Positions 23,848 to 35,178 of a stretch of DNA of 64,000 nt are shown here, one piece after another. The notes beneath the pieces were generated by a model that did not search any database, was not told the origin of the DNA, and saw nothing but the letters and a program-made list of their open reading frames with translations. The DNA is from Diplosphaera chodatii. Taxonomy: Eukaryota; Chlorophyta; Trebouxiophyceae; Prasiolales; Stichococcaceae. Made by a program: the position numbers and the translations under genes. The stretch lies in assembly GCA_032358165.1 (NCBI GenBank), contig JAALGY010000038.1, positions 620,001-684,000 on the forward strand, in the 5' to 3' direction. The first letter of the stretch is position 1. Each line of letters begins with the position of its first letter.

Positions 23848-24737
23848 GCGGCATGTGCTGCGCAGCGGCCGCAGGTTGCCATGGTGCAGAGCGTTTTGCA
23901 GCGGTGCCCTGCGACCACCACTGAAGGGTTTGGTGAGGTCCTCATTGGGTCGAGGAGCACTTGTGGACAAATGCCGAACGTGAACGTTGACTTGCAAGAG
24001 CTGCCAGTTGAAGCCTTGTCGGGCACCTGCAGTACACAGGGGGTCTGGATACTGCAAATAATGGGGTGAAGCATGACATGACCGGTTGCACTCGGGTTGC
24101 AGGAAGTTGCAAATGATGCTCACGTGAGCAGGCACGATCAGCAACAACAGGTGCAGGGAGCCATCGCTTGCTAAACACATGCAGAGACTGCTCGGACGTG
24201 CTTGATGATCTGAAGCGACCTCACTACACTCGCTTGCCTCCCAGTGGCAAAGCGACACAGTGACGGGACCGTGCCAATCTCCACATTCGTGTCAAGGCCC
24301 AGCAGCGCATCCACTGTTCAAGGCTTGAGATCTACAGCGCCTGCAGCTGGAAATCTGTCCAGGTGAGGCAGCTGATGGCATCGGAGGGTGTAGCACCTGT
24401 GGTTGGCGGCCATGACCTTGACAGCCTGTGCTTGCACATGTGCTCACACCCTGCTCGCAGCCGGCAGACATAATCCGCCGCAGCTTGTCGCTATGCTTCA
24501 GAGTGTATTACTGCTGTGCTTCATTGCAGGCTGAAGACGTCAGAGCAGGATCTAGAGGCGTTGAGGACTGTAGTAGGTCGTGGCACATGGGCATGATGTG
24601 AGTTCTGATGCACCCTGAAACTCTCTGTGCCTTCATCTTGACCTCTGCAACAGTCTGCTACGATCTTCAGACGCGGTCTCGACTGATGTTTGTGTCCTGC
24701 GACATGTCGGGCAACGATCTTGATCAGTACGACTGCC
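23848..24737. other. intergenic, gene C to Gly/Cys-tail gene 1
   Basis: No recognisable exon. It may hold an upstream non-coding or short coding exon of the Gly/Cys-tail gene that follows, because the likely exon start at 24748 is preceded by an AG acceptor. Confidence 0.4.
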
Positions 24738-25301
24738 ATGCGCCGCAGGTCCAGCAAGCCGCGGGCAGCGGCGCCGCCCGCGCAGCAGCGGCAGCAGCAG
24801 CAGCAGCGGACCGGCTGGCCCGGTACCCACGTCGCCGGGGCACAGCCGCCGCAGCAGTACGCTGCCCACTACCAGCAGGCGGCGTCACATGGCATGGCGG
24901 CGGCGCAGCACTACGCGCACAGCATGGGGTACCCCGGCCAGCAGCCGGTGCAGTTTGCTGTGCTGTACCCGGCACAGCAGCCCGCCAGCTTCCCGGGGAC
25001 GTACCAGAACGCGCCTCCCGGCAAGTGGGGCCCGCCAACGTTCTACCCTGCCAGCTACCCGGCCGCAACAGGCGCCGCTGCAGGGGTGGCGACGGGAGCA
25101 GTTGCATATGGCGCATACAATGCTGTGGGCGCGCCGGCGGATGCGGTGCAGCCTCGCAGCCGCTGGAGCTGCTGCTGCCGGTGCGGCAGCGGCGGCGGCG
25201 GCGGGTCGCACGACACCTGGTATGGCGGCAGCAGCCACGGCGGCGGCGATTGCGGCGGCGATGGCGGCGGCGACGGCGGCGGCTGCGGGGGCGGGGACTG
25301 A
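24738..25301 (+). CDS. Gly/Cys-rich tail protein, paralog 1
   Basis: Reading frame MRRRSSKPRAAAPP..., 187 residues if started at this ATG. Alternatively the exon starts at 24748 after CCGCAG and an upstream exon is missing. It has a Gln-rich part, then QQYAAHYQQAASHGM, a Tyr/Pro-rich middle with FYPASYPAATGAAAGVATGA (mildly hydrophobic), AVAYGAYNAVGAPADAV, a Cys cluster (WSCCCRCG) and a glycine tail with His, Asp and Cys. The Tyr-Pro part and the hydrophobic Ala/Gly stretch recall plant glycine-rich protein A3 and XYPPX-repeat proteins, but this is a likeness of composition, not proof of homology. The frame is chosen over a longer overlapping one because the two paralogs at 25827-26442 and 28133-28421 share the SKP start, the SYP..AAGTAA block and the Gly/Cys tail in this frame. 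Confidence 0.6.
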   Translation: MRRRSSKPRAAAPPAQQRQQQQQRTGWPGTHVAGAQPPQQYAAHYQQAASHGMAAAQHYAHSMGYPGQQPVQFAVLYPAQQPASFPGTYQNAPPGKWGPPTFYPASYPAATGAAAGVATGAVAYGAYNAVGAPADAVQPRSRWSCCCRCGSGGGGGSHDTWYGGSSHGGGDCGGDGGGDGGGCGGGD

Positions 25302-25826
25302 CGGAATGGGGGGTTGATCCGCAGGCGGCAGCACTTCAGCTGGGGCCTGATATCTTTGGGGCAAACAAGCGATTCAGATAAATTGGATGCTGGAGGCCAG
25401 CTTGAACTGTGCTGAAGTTAAGCTCTACAACGGCACGAGAAGAGAAGCAAAGTGAAGTGTAGAGAACTGAAGTGGTATTGTTCCAGAAGGGGGCGGACGG
25501 ATGGGGTTGGTGACAAGACGCACAGTTTGCCAGCGCTTTGGTTGTCATCGTTATGCAGTCTGCTGGCTCAGTCGTGGTTTTACATCAGTGTACTCAGCAG
25601 CATATCCTTCTGGTATGTCACTTGATACTTTTGGATGCAGCACTTCCGAAGCTGATCTGCCTTTAGTCCTTTAGTTTATGCAAGCTGCAGCCATCTTGTC
25701 AGTACCACTCATTTTTTGTTGGAGAAACCGGCGCTTGACACTGTGACAGAATGCAACTGCTGCATTACCAGTCTGCAGGCATGTTACGGGCAGCAGTAGT
25801 GAATTACAGCCTCTTCATTGCTTTCG

Positions 25827-26442
25827 TCAGTCGTAGCTGCAGCTGACGCCCCCACCGCCGCAGCCGGCCCCGCCGCCGCTGTCGCAGCAGCCACCGCCAC
25901 CGTTGTCAGCCCCAACGTTGCAGCCGCTGTCACAGCAGCCAGTGTCCCCACCAGAGCTGTCAAAGCCGCCAGTGTCTGCAGCGTCGCCTGCGTCATATGC
26001 GTCGACGCCGCCGCCGCCGTCACCGCTGGCAAAGATGTCGCCGCCGCCGCCGCCGCCGTCGTCAGTTTTCCATCTTGGGAGGCCGCCGCACCAGATGCCG
26101 CAGCAGCAGTACGTCGCGCCGTTATCCGCCTTCAAGCCGAATTTGGGTTTCAGCGGCCGTGGGCGGGCCCATCTGGCCGCAGCAGCGCTTGCGGCAGTGC
26201 CCGCGGAGGCGGTGACAGGGTATGGGATGGGCGCTGTCGCCGACTTGCTGGCTTGTGCGGCCTGGTGTGGGTACGCACATTGCGATGGGTGTGAGGAGCT
26301 GCTGCTGCTGAGGCCCATCGGCTGTGACGGCAGCGGGGTCCAGCCCGCCTGCTGCATGGACGGCACCGCTGCGGCGGGCGCCTGCCACGCCTGGCACCAC
26401 TGCTGCGCACCGGCGTCCGACTTCGCCGACGGCTTGCTTGTG
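25827..26442 (-). CDS. Gly/Cys-rich tail protein, paralog 3 (5' exon not resolved)
   Basis: A single open exon starting after the acceptor GCCGCAG and reading STSKPSAKSDAG, then a Gln/Ala/Ser-rich stretch, PIPYPVTASAGTAASAAAA, a Cys cluster (YCCCGIWCGG), and a tail rich in Gly, Asp and Cys ending GVSCSYD before TGA. It lies in the opposite orientation between its two relatives. The acceptor and the following CAAGCAAGCC are shared with paralogs 1 and 2. About 204 residues are visible. The first exon with the start codon should lie at a higher coordinate but I cannot identify it. Function unknown. Confidence 0.55.
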
Positions 26443-28132
26443 CTGCGGCACGCAGGGAACAAAGGTGTCAGCTCTCAAGCACTGCAGAGTGCCAGCAGCA
26501 GGCCGCACAGGCGCATTAGAAAAGGCGTGTGTCAGCACCTTCTGCAGCTTTCACAAAGGGTCAGAGCGCATCTATTTCCAATCTGCGCCCTGTTCAAGTT
26601 GAAGCTTGGAACCATTGACATAGCATATCTGCAGGTCTGCTGGTTGTAATGGGTGAAGGCGTACCTGTTCCCCATGCTTGCAACGCGGCCTGTGGCTCTC
26701 CCCAGATGCAGGACCACGGTGCGCTCTGCACTGCAGCTTGAAAGTGATCAGATGCCATGTCGAGCGGTCTGACACTACTGTGTGGTTGTCCCGCTGTTGA
26801 CAGCCTGCGCATGCATGTGAATGCAGCACAACAGCCAGGTGCAGCCTGTCAATTCGAAGCCTACAAGCTGTCTCCAGGGCACCAAAAACATATTCGCAGA
26901 TGCAAGTAGTACCTGCGATGTCAGCACGCCAGCACAGCTCGTGTAGCATACGGCTTGGGCGGTCGGTGCAGCCTGGACTGGCTGCGAGGCCGCTCAGACC
27001 GGATCGGGTGCACAGCGTGCCTTGTATGTAGTATTTCAACGCATCCTCTGCCAAAAAAAAGATCACCTGAGGTCAGTCACGCTTGCTCGCCGCGAATTGA
27101 GGTGCTGCACCTGACCCGGTTCACCCACGTGGTCTCGTGATGCATCGCCAGATGACCTGGCAGACTTTCGTGGGTGTTTTGCGTGCTATGCTGCTGAGCA
27201 CCCGTGGCATGCAAGACAAATTGCTTGTTTGCTCGCGAACCTCGCCTCGAAGCTGCCTGCGCCCTGATGCTTCACCTGTGTCCATGATCTGTTGGTCAAA
27301 TACGCAAGCACCATCTCTGTGCATCGATCATCGGCGAGTGCACTCAGACAGATCCTTTGACACGGCTTTCCTGATAGCTGCCGTCAGATACACAACAGTG
27401 CTTCCCGTCATGTCTCAGACACGACTTTCCGTGCTGCACACGAAGATCAGTCACGTGCTGACTTCGCTCCAGCTGCGTGAGTCGTGCCGCGGACTGATGT
27501 CGGGGTGCAAGGACGCTGGGAAACGCCATTCATCGTTTCGCAAGCTCAAAATCATTCAAACCTCAGACAGCCGCCCGAGACCTGGCTGAGCAAGCCCAAC
27601 CTCCGCGATCGAAGCCAGTGACAAACAGCGTTCGGCACCAATAGACGGTGCATCTGCGACTGTCACACACGAGCAGGTGCTCTGTTGTTAAAATGTGCAC
27701 TTGCCTGCATCCAAGCGGCAACGAGCTAGAGATTGCTGCTGCGGCTGCCCGACATTCGCATAGCATGCATTGCCCTGACACCCTGCCCAAGCTGCGCTGC
27801 AGCCTGCCTGCTGTTCTGCAACACCTTCACAGGGTCAAACTCCACTTTCAGAGCGTTCGACAGTCATTCTCTCTGCGTGCAGTGCCCGCAAGGCCCAGCG
27901 CTGCCTGTTGCAAAAGCTGCTGCTTAGCGCGGATGGGAGGCAGGTGAGGTTTTCAAGCTTACGACGCATGCTGCATGCGGCGGTGCCAGATCATATGAGA
28001 TCTGCATTCATCCGATGCCAGCTGACGGGGCGCGGTGTAATTTCATCATCTGCTACAGCTTGCATGCATAAGCATCTACGACGCTGTAGCAGGACTTCCT
28101 ATCTACCTCGTTGCGCCACGCTGGCCTCGCAG
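26443..28132. other. intergenic between divergent Gly/Cys-tail paralogs 3 and 2
   Basis: Should contain the missing 5' exons and promoters of both genes. A plus-strand open frame at 27733-27927 contains CPSCAAACLLFC and CVQCPQG, a Cys-pair pattern that could be part of an exon, but no splice structure ties it to paralog 2. Nothing else recognised. Confidence 0.35.
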
Positions 28133-28421
28133 ATCAAGCAAGCCCGCATACCCGCCGAAAGCGTCCAAAGCCGCCGCTGCATCGCCGAGCTACCCCACCG
28201 CCGCTGGCACTGCAGCCAGCGCAAATGTTGGTGGCTCCTATGGTGCTTACCCGCCGGATGCAGTGCCATCGACTGGCTGCTGCGGCGGTCACAGCGGTGG
28301 GAGCCACCACTCTACGGCATACGGCCACGGTCACCACGGCACCAGCGGCGCCGGCTACGGCGGTGGGTGTGGCGGCGGCGGCGGCGGTGGCGGTGGTGGC
28401 GGCGGCGGCGGCGGCTGCTGA
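28133..28421 (+). CDS. Gly/Cys-rich tail protein, paralog 2 (last exon only)
   Basis: Exon after the acceptor TCGCAG, reading SSKPAYPPKASKAAAA, SPSYPTAAGTAASA, SYGAYPPDAVPSTGCCGG, a His-rich segment (GHGHHGT) and a run of about 14 glycines ending in Cys before TGA at 28419. The poly-Gly is encoded by a GGC/GGT run (about 28363-28415). No in-frame ATG lies in this exon, so at least one upstream exon is missing. Shared features with paralogs 1 and 3 are the splice site, the SKP start, the SYP block and the tail. Confidence 0.55.
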
Positions 28422-29198
28422 TGTAGAGACTGGTTTGTGTGCGACACACACGTAACTTGTGCCTTGGCTGTTGGGCTATTGTGCATGTGCGGACATCAAT
28501 TCCATACAACACTGGTACATTTTGCCGGAGCAAACGAGTGGCTCGCAGGTTGCATTGAATACTACTATCTGGCCAGTGGCAGAAGTAGGGTCCGATCACA
28601 GGCGAATGAGATCGTGTGGCGTTGATATTGTCAGGACCACATTCGTGATTGAAGAGAACGAAGAGGCTGCGTGCCAGGCTGCAGATATCATGCCGATACT
28701 TGCCGATGAACTGTTTCCTTTAGTGTGGATGCCCGAGAGCGAGTAGATGTCAGAGGTCATGGCTGTTCGGTAGCGTCCTGCATGCTGTGATTCCCGTATA
28801 ACAACTAGGACTTCTTACCGATAGCATGTCTGGTGCTGCGGGCGCTCCCGGACTCGCACCCGCACCTTCCTCCTTCCCCGGTGCACCTGGCCAACAGTAG
28901 GCTCCTCTGCATCTGCAAATCGACATTGGTGTACTGCATCTGCCTCCACCCCTGCCAGACCGCGAGGTCAACAATCACGGTCATGGTGCACACGCCGGTG
29001 GTCGTCACATGGCAGCAGCAAGCAGCACAAGACAAGACATCTCTAGGTTGCAGCTCTGCGTCATTACCTGTTACATTCGTCAGCAGTCCAGCCTGCAACA
29101 TCATCAGCTGCCTGTGCCCCGGAAAGTTTCCGTGCTTGAGTGTGGGATTGGGCTGCTTGGTGGCGGGTGGCGCATGCACAGCCTCTGCCGCTCCCGAC
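28422..29198. other. intergenic, upstream of the fibrillin gene
   Basis: Likely 3' region of paralog 2 and promoter of the fibrillin gene. A short frame at 28825 (MSGAAGAPGLAPAPSSFPGA) stops after 23 codons and could be an alternative first exon of the fibrillin gene. It has no clear support. Confidence 0.35.
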
Positions 29199-31181
29199 AT
29201 GATCATGCACAGCACATCCAGCGGTATCAGCAAAAGGTTTATTAAAGGAGGTGCAGTCGACTACTCGTTCATCAGGCGCTCAGCGGCGATCAGGGTGTGG
29301 CATGGCAGGCGAGCTGCAGCTTCCTTGCCGCAGCAGGCGCAGCCCGCACCGCCTGCGCAGTGCGCGGCACTGTCAGCCCCGCAGCCTGCAGACCGTGGCT
29401 TGAGCCATCTTGCGAGCAGCGCGCAGCTGCTGCGGCAGGTGTCGGCACCTGCCCTGCAGCAGGGCGCTGGTGCCGCAAACGCCGCGGATGAGGGCAGTGC
29501 ACAGCAGCAGGTGCTACAAGCGCAGGGGCTGACGCCAAAGTGTACCACCGTGTTACGAGCTTTATGCGCCGTGGTTTCGTGTGGCTCATTGTGCTGCTAC
29601 CACCCATCTGCATGCCTGCAGTCTGTGGTTTGTCGTAGGCATGCCGCAAATGGTCTCACGGACTTGCAGGTGCTGGAGCTGCTTGCAGCAGGACACAGCA
29701 ACTACGAGCCGCAGGCGGGCATGCCGGCCGCTGTGGACGCCCTGATCGCCAGCAGCACGACAGCGGATCCCGCGGCAGCCACCTTCCGCCTGGGGCAGGG
29801 CGTCTGGGAGGTATATGCTCCAGGAACTATCCATATTTCTCAAGCATGTTTGCCACGCTGAAAGGATGGGTACAAGCACAGGCGAAAAGCATGATGTAGT
29901 GGCTGTAGGCCGGCGGCACTGCAGACACCACCCGTGCTGCCGTTGGCCCATCTTCACCTCAGCACATGCTCAGTATGCAGTGCAGCATCCGTTCAGTGCT
30001 GGCCAGACAGCTTAGCAGCAGCACGTAGACGTTTTGACACAACCCTCCCTCATGTGTGGTCGCCTGTGCAAGCATGGTTGACAGGCTGAAAGCTGGCGCA
30101 ATGTCAATGTCCAGGTGTTCTACGCGCCGCACATCCGCACGCTCAGCGGCCTGATGGCGATCCGCTTTGACCCAGTCCGCTACACGCTGCAGGGAGACAA
30201 ATTATACAGGTGCGCCCCTGATGTTTGGTGCGCATGCACGTCCCTGGGGCGCTGAGCCAGTGGGGGGTGCTTGCACACCCGCCAGGGTGTGGCGCGGCAC
30301 GCCGACCCTGCTGTCTGCAGCATGCTGTGCGTGTCTGCATTCCACACACTGCTGGAGGCGCCAGTCAGGCAGCTCCGGGACACGCTGTGTGCTCACAGGC
30401 GTATGCTGCACCCCCGTGGATGCGCGCCGCACTGACTGTCACAGCTGGCCCCCCCCCCCCCCCGCAGCAACGTGGGCTACCGGCTGCCGCTGGGCCTGGG
30501 CAGCGGGTGGCTCAGCGCGGCGGGCACGCTGGGCGGCCGCCCGGACGGCGCGCTGTCCCTGCGCTTCGACCGCTTCTGGGTGGACCGCGGGGCGTCGGAG
30601 CCGCTGCGGCCCGACATCAGCCCGGAAGAAGGTGAGTCGGCTTGCCTCCTGAACCGCGTGCTCAAAGACACAGGCACGAGGCGGTCCTCGAGCGGTTGAC
30701 GTGTGCTGATCAGCTGGTGGGCAGCTGGGATCCTGATGTGTGTCGTGGTGTGATGCAGCGTCAAAAGGGTGGGACGGCTTGGTGTCCCGGCTGGGACGAG
30801 CATTCTTCTTTGACGGCCTGGCGTCATTCCCGGTGCCCTCCCCATTCCATTGTGCATCATTGTGTGCCTGTTGAACTGTCAGCCTTCTGCTGCGCGCTTT
30901 GCTTTGTGACATACTGCTGTGATACCTCAACTCATGCTGCTGTATCGCTGCAGGTGCAGTACGTCGACAGCGACCTCACAGTGTTCAGGTGGGCATCAAT
31001 GATTCATGGGGGGGTTCAGTCAGTGGGCCAGGCCGAGCCTACCGTGGGCTCTTGCCATACAAACCAATTTGAGCGGATGCTACACTGCAGCTTACTCTCC
31101 CGACCCTGAGAGGTTGCGGTTCACCTTGACTGCAGGTTCCCACCTCTGCGCGTCAGCATTGCTGCGCAGCGTGTAGGCTGA
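29199..31181 (+). CDS. plastid lipid-associated protein / fibrillin (PAP family)
   Basis: Lipocalin-like lipid-binding protein of plastoglobules or thylakoids. Exons: 29199-29510, 29670-29810, 30115-30209, 30468-30631, 30759-30832, 30954-30988, 31136-31181, about 288 residues with consistent phases. The PAP/fibrillin pattern is clear from exon 2 on: GVWEVFYAPHI (family GxWxLxY), RFDPVRYTLQGD, LSLRFDRFWVD, WDGLVSRLGRAFFFDGLASF, and VQYVDSDLTVFRFPPLRV (family YLDxDLRI). Exon 1 is Ala/Gln-rich and would serve as a plastid transit peptide. Its ATG at 29199 is the least certain point, because two other ATGs lie near in other frames. The intron before 30468 ends in a run of 15 C residues. Confidence 0.85.
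30449..30463 (+). repeat. run of 15 C in a splice acceptor
   Basis: Fifteen consecutive C residues directly before GCAG of the fibrillin intron 3 acceptor act as its polypyrimidine tract. Such runs vary in length easily, so the exact count may be a sequencing artefact. Confidence 0.7.
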
Positions 31182-32285
31182 TGCTTTGCGGTTCATCACG
31201 TCGTCATATGGACGTCAGCGGCGTGACCACTGCTCACCAAAAAGCAAATACCGCTGCAGCTCAATCACGTGGTATATCGCAGCAGTCTCAGTAGTATCGA
31301 TTGCTGCAAGAACCTCTTCTTCTAACGCCATGTCAACGGCAAGCACGGATCTCGCTTTGTTGGATGGGACTGCCTTTTCCAAGAATCTTCCGTGTGCCAC
31401 ATCATCGTTGGGTGATCCTCAGTATACAAGCTCCCACCTGCCCTCTGGGGCGCACACTCACACGTAAAACACCACTGAGGCGACTTTGCCTGCTGGTCTT
31501 CATGCCGTCGATGCGTCCCCTCTGCACAAAACCAAAGCTCCACGCAGCATGCACGGCGGCGGTCCCCAATCGCAACTCGGGGTGTTTGGCTGCTCTGCCT
31601 CTTCCAAGAAATCCACACACCATTAGGTGATCCTCATGCCACCAAACTTATTACGACGTCCAAATTTTTGCAACGTAAGACAATTGAAATCTCTTAGTTG
31701 ATCTCTCCATCGAAAGGCCAGCTGCACCAGGCTGCTGGAGTCACAGCACTGCAGCTTGTTGCCCACCCACTATATACTGCGAGCGACTGATATCACTTGC
31801 TGATTGGGGTGTGTCGTCACGTTTTGGGTCCTCGCTCGCTCGTTGCTCACACACGTGCAGGTGAGATGGGAAGCTCGGACGCCGCCTGTGATCTGCTGGT
31901 GCATGCATCCTCGATCGGCGTGCCCTGCATGCATTTGATTACGTGGCTCATGTTATCTACAACGGTGGAGTGCCTCCTACGCTAACGTAATGCAGCAGAT
32001 GTATGTGCAAGGCATTGCGCTGCGTGCATGTGTGTGCTTGCTCGATCACCGCAGCAACAACCACTGCGACTATGAGCTGTCGTCTTCCTGTTTTTGTTCT
32101 CTGGCAGCAGCGTGAAGCCTTGTACACTCCTATTCTACACGAACACTTTCTAGCCCATTTCGGCACGCAGCCAAGAGGTTCCAAACATCTTGAAGTATAT
32201 CAGCAGATCTGCAGTGGCGGGCTCCATAGTTATTGTGGGTTCTGCACAGGCACTGGGCAGCCTGCAAGGAGAGTTCGTCTCTGAC
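31182..32285. other. intergenic, upstream of the FSP1-like gene, with direct repeats
   Basis: About 1.1 kb with lower GC than the flanking exons. It contains imperfect direct repeats at 31370-31421 and 31595-31636, a minus-strand open frame at 31333-31215 (MALEEEVLAAIDTTETAAIY..., ending LLFGEQWSRR) that may be a decayed coding fragment, and a TATA-like TATATACT near 31770 on the strand of the FSP1-like gene. The region may be a degenerate mobile element. Confidence 0.35.
31370..31636 (+). repeat. imperfect direct repeat pair
   Basis: 31370-31421 and 31595-31636 both start CTGCCT(T/C)TTCCAAGAA and both end GGTGATCCTCA, with diverged bases between. They are about 225 bases apart. Confidence 0.6.
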
Positions 32286-35178
32286 ATGGGCAAGCCACGG
32301 GTGGTTGTTGTTGGAGGCGGTCCAGGTGGTGTGAACGCTGCGAAAGCACTGAATGACGTCGCTGATGTCTCCCTCATTGAAGCGTGAGCCCCGCCCATGC
32401 CTGATCTTCTGTCAGTTGTTACTGAGTGTTGTGCTTGTTACTGCCTGCCCCGAACAGGAATTGCACACTCACTGTGATGCTATGCTCTTCGGCCGACTAC
32501 TGTCCTGATTGCACACATACACTGAGGCAGATGATGGCGCAGGGAATGCAACACCACGCAGCCCATGTGTCTTCCCTACAATACTATGCAGGAAGGGCTG
32601 GTTCGAGATCAACTGGGCAACCCCACGGGTGCTGACTGACCCTGAGTTCGTTGCTCAGGTACGATCAACCAATCTTCTTGCACATACACATTCATCGCTT
32701 TGGAATGATCGATATGATATGCTCGTCCTCCCCTGCAGTCTGTGCTCCAGCCACGACAACCTGATGAATGCAACCCCGCGCCATGCATGTTCGGGTTGCA
32801 TACTCCAGCATATGATGTGCCACACCGTCTGTGTATATTGATCTGCAACAACAACACTTGCACACAGCCTCTTCAATGTGAGCAGTTCTGCGAGCATATC
32901 ATGCAGGTGGTGGTACCCTACTCTGCACTGCCCGGCATCGGCACGGTGGTGGCGGCGCGCGCCACGGCCGTGACAGGGTCAGCTGTGCAGCTGGACAATG
33001 GGCAAGAGATTGCTTACGACTACCTCGTCCTCGCGCCGGGCAGCACCTACCCTGAGCCCATCATCAAGGCCTTCTCCGGCAGCCTGGCCGAGCGCAAAGT
33101 GTTCATCAAGGTGGCCGCCTGCTGACGATGGTCGCCCCTGATGATGTCACAACGATCAGGTTTCCTGTTCTGCCACGCTCCTGGGCAGCCTGCATGTCCT
33201 GCCGACCACCGACTTTACTTGGAGCAACGCCAGCTCAGGCTCATGTCACTGAGACAAGCGCTGCCAACGCATGCATGCAGGAGGAGCAGCAGCGCCTAAA
33301 GGCAGCCGACAGTGTCGCCGTGATCGGCGGGGGCCCTGTGGGCGTAGAGGTGGCCGGCGAAATCCTCACTGACCTGCCAGGTGTGACTGAACTTGCCATC
33401 TGATGTCACAAGCATCGCATGTACAATATCTGGAAATCGATTTTTGAGAATTGGGTGTCATATGTACATGGGCGCACCTTGTGCAATGCTGCCAAGATTC
33501 GCACGTGCTGAGGTGCCTGTGACCCTGTGTAGTGTCCAGCTTTCAGTCCAACGGACACATAGGCTGCTGTACACCTCCTGATGTGCAGGCAAGCAGGTGA
33601 CGGTGGTGACGAGTGCCAGCCGCCTGCTGGCGGACAAGCCGCCCAAGATCGGCGCGCACGCCGCCAGCTGGATCCAGAGGAAGGGCGGCCAGGTGGGCCT
33701 GCGGCCTGCTGCATGCCCTGCTGCACACACTGGCAACCTGGCTGCTGATGCCCAGCATATGCTTTGCAAGGGACATCAACTTTACTGCGCAGGTCATATA
33801 CGGCGAGAAGGCGTCGCAGAGCGCAGACGGCGGCTGGTACCTGACGGACGGCAGGCGGCTGGGCGCGGATGTGGTGTACAACGCGGTGGGCGGGCAGCCC
33901 AACACCGCCTTCCTGCAGCCGCTGGGCATCCTGGACAGCCGGGGCGCCATCAAGGTGCACGCCTGATCGACCCCAAAAAACAGCTTGGTCTGCTCATCCT
34001 TACACAGGCATGACGCACGAGTGCGCCTCTAGTCTGTTGATGTTGCAACAGCAGAACATCGCCAGCAAGCTGGACCCCAACTTCGGCTGCTTGAAATATC
34101 ACTCAAACCAGCATGAGCCAACATTGGGGCGTGTGCAGGTGAACGACAAGCTGCAGGTGGTGGGGCACACGAACGTGTTTGCCGTCGGCGACGCCACCGA
34201 CCTGAAGGAGACCAAGGTCAGCTGGGGCTCTGGTGTGCAGTGTCCAGTGCTGTCCTTGGCTCCTTGCGCAGTGAGCACTGTACACCACTCTACCAGCGAT
34301 GCGACCAAGTACACATGACACAGACCACGCTGTATCTCCAACAGAAACCCGCAGTTTACCGGGTTAGTTGCCATGCTTGGCGCATGCAGCTGGGCTACTT
34401 GGCCGCCTTCCACGGCAAGCTGGTGGCCAAGAACATCCAGGCGGCGCTGCAGGGCAAGCCGCTGAAGCCGTGGAAGCCGAATGGCGGCATGTCGGTGCGC
34501 TGCATGGTAGTGCATGTGACCGTGCATGCGCACAATGCAACGTCATACATGTCGAAGACTGCACAGTGCAGTCTGCACATGGCATATGATACAGACCGCC
34601 TGTGAAAGCCAAGCGATTGAGTGGCGCTGAGACCTTTCTGAAGAGCACAGCGAACCGAGGCAGTTGATAGCCCACTTGAGGGATGCAAATTTACAGACTG
34701 CTGTCGGCGTACACTCCTGAGCGTACTTGCGCTCTGCTGTGCTGTCTGCATGTACACAATGTGATGGCGGCTGTGTGTGCCGCAGGCGATGCTGGTGTCG
34801 CTGGGCCGCAACGCGGGCACCGGCCACATCGGGGCCGTCAAGCTGACCGGCTGCCTCGCCTTCCTGCCGGCCAAGATGAAGTCGAAGGACCTGTTCGCCG
34901 CCCAGTGAGTGCCCCGTTTGCTGGCCGCAATGGTAGCAGGACATCTGGGTGTCTTGCAACAGTAGCCTGCATTGGCGGCGGACCTCCCATGCTGCATGCA
35001 CCTGCCCGCTCACAACAGTATGTGACCCTGGCACTGCCGACAATGGTGATGGATGCACTGAAAGGCGCGCAGCGTTGCAAGGTGCGAGCTTCACATTAAA
35101 CTATGTACCTGCCTTCTGCCTATGGTCTAATATGTTTAATGCAGGACGCAGAAGCAGCTGGGCATCACTGTGTACTAG
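32286..35178 (+). CDS. FSP1: FAD-dependent NAD(P)H oxidoreductase, FSP1/AIFM2 family
   Basis: Flavoprotein of the type that reduces quinones at membranes. Animal FSP1 suppresses lipid peroxidation, and a like role here is inferred. Exons: 32286-32383, 32592-32658, 32907-33110, 33281-33380, 33589-33692, 33793-33954, 34139-34216, 34390-34494, 34786-34904, 35145-35178. Phases agree throughout and give 356 residues, close to the family length of about 370. The FAD-binding fold starts VVVVGGGPGGVNAAKAL, the NAD(P)H fold is VAVIGGGPVGVEVAGEI, and the second FAD motif is NVFAVGDATDLKETK. The central part has YDYLVLAPGSTY and VYNAVGGQPNT. The C-terminus (GAVKLTGCLAFLPAKMKSKDLF) matches the short FSP1-type end, not the long domain of type II NADH dehydrogenases. 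The N-terminus MGKPR has G at position 2, but no typical myristoylation context is certain. Confidence 0.9.

Noticed and set aside
24608..25381. 257-codon open frame overlapping Gly/Cys-tail paralog 1
   Set aside because: It gives Arg/Ala-rich nonsense and is not shared by the two paralogs, whereas the frame I chose keeps the SKP, SYP and Gly/Cys-tail features in all three.
27137..27589. 150-codon plus-strand frame
   Set aside because: No motif and no supporting exon structure; treated as non-coding.
28833..29198. Upstream part of a 342-codon frame as the N-terminus of the fibrillin
   Set aside because: It would add about 120 residues without transit-peptide character and with many Cys. A start at 29199 gives a normal length. 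Not excluded fully.
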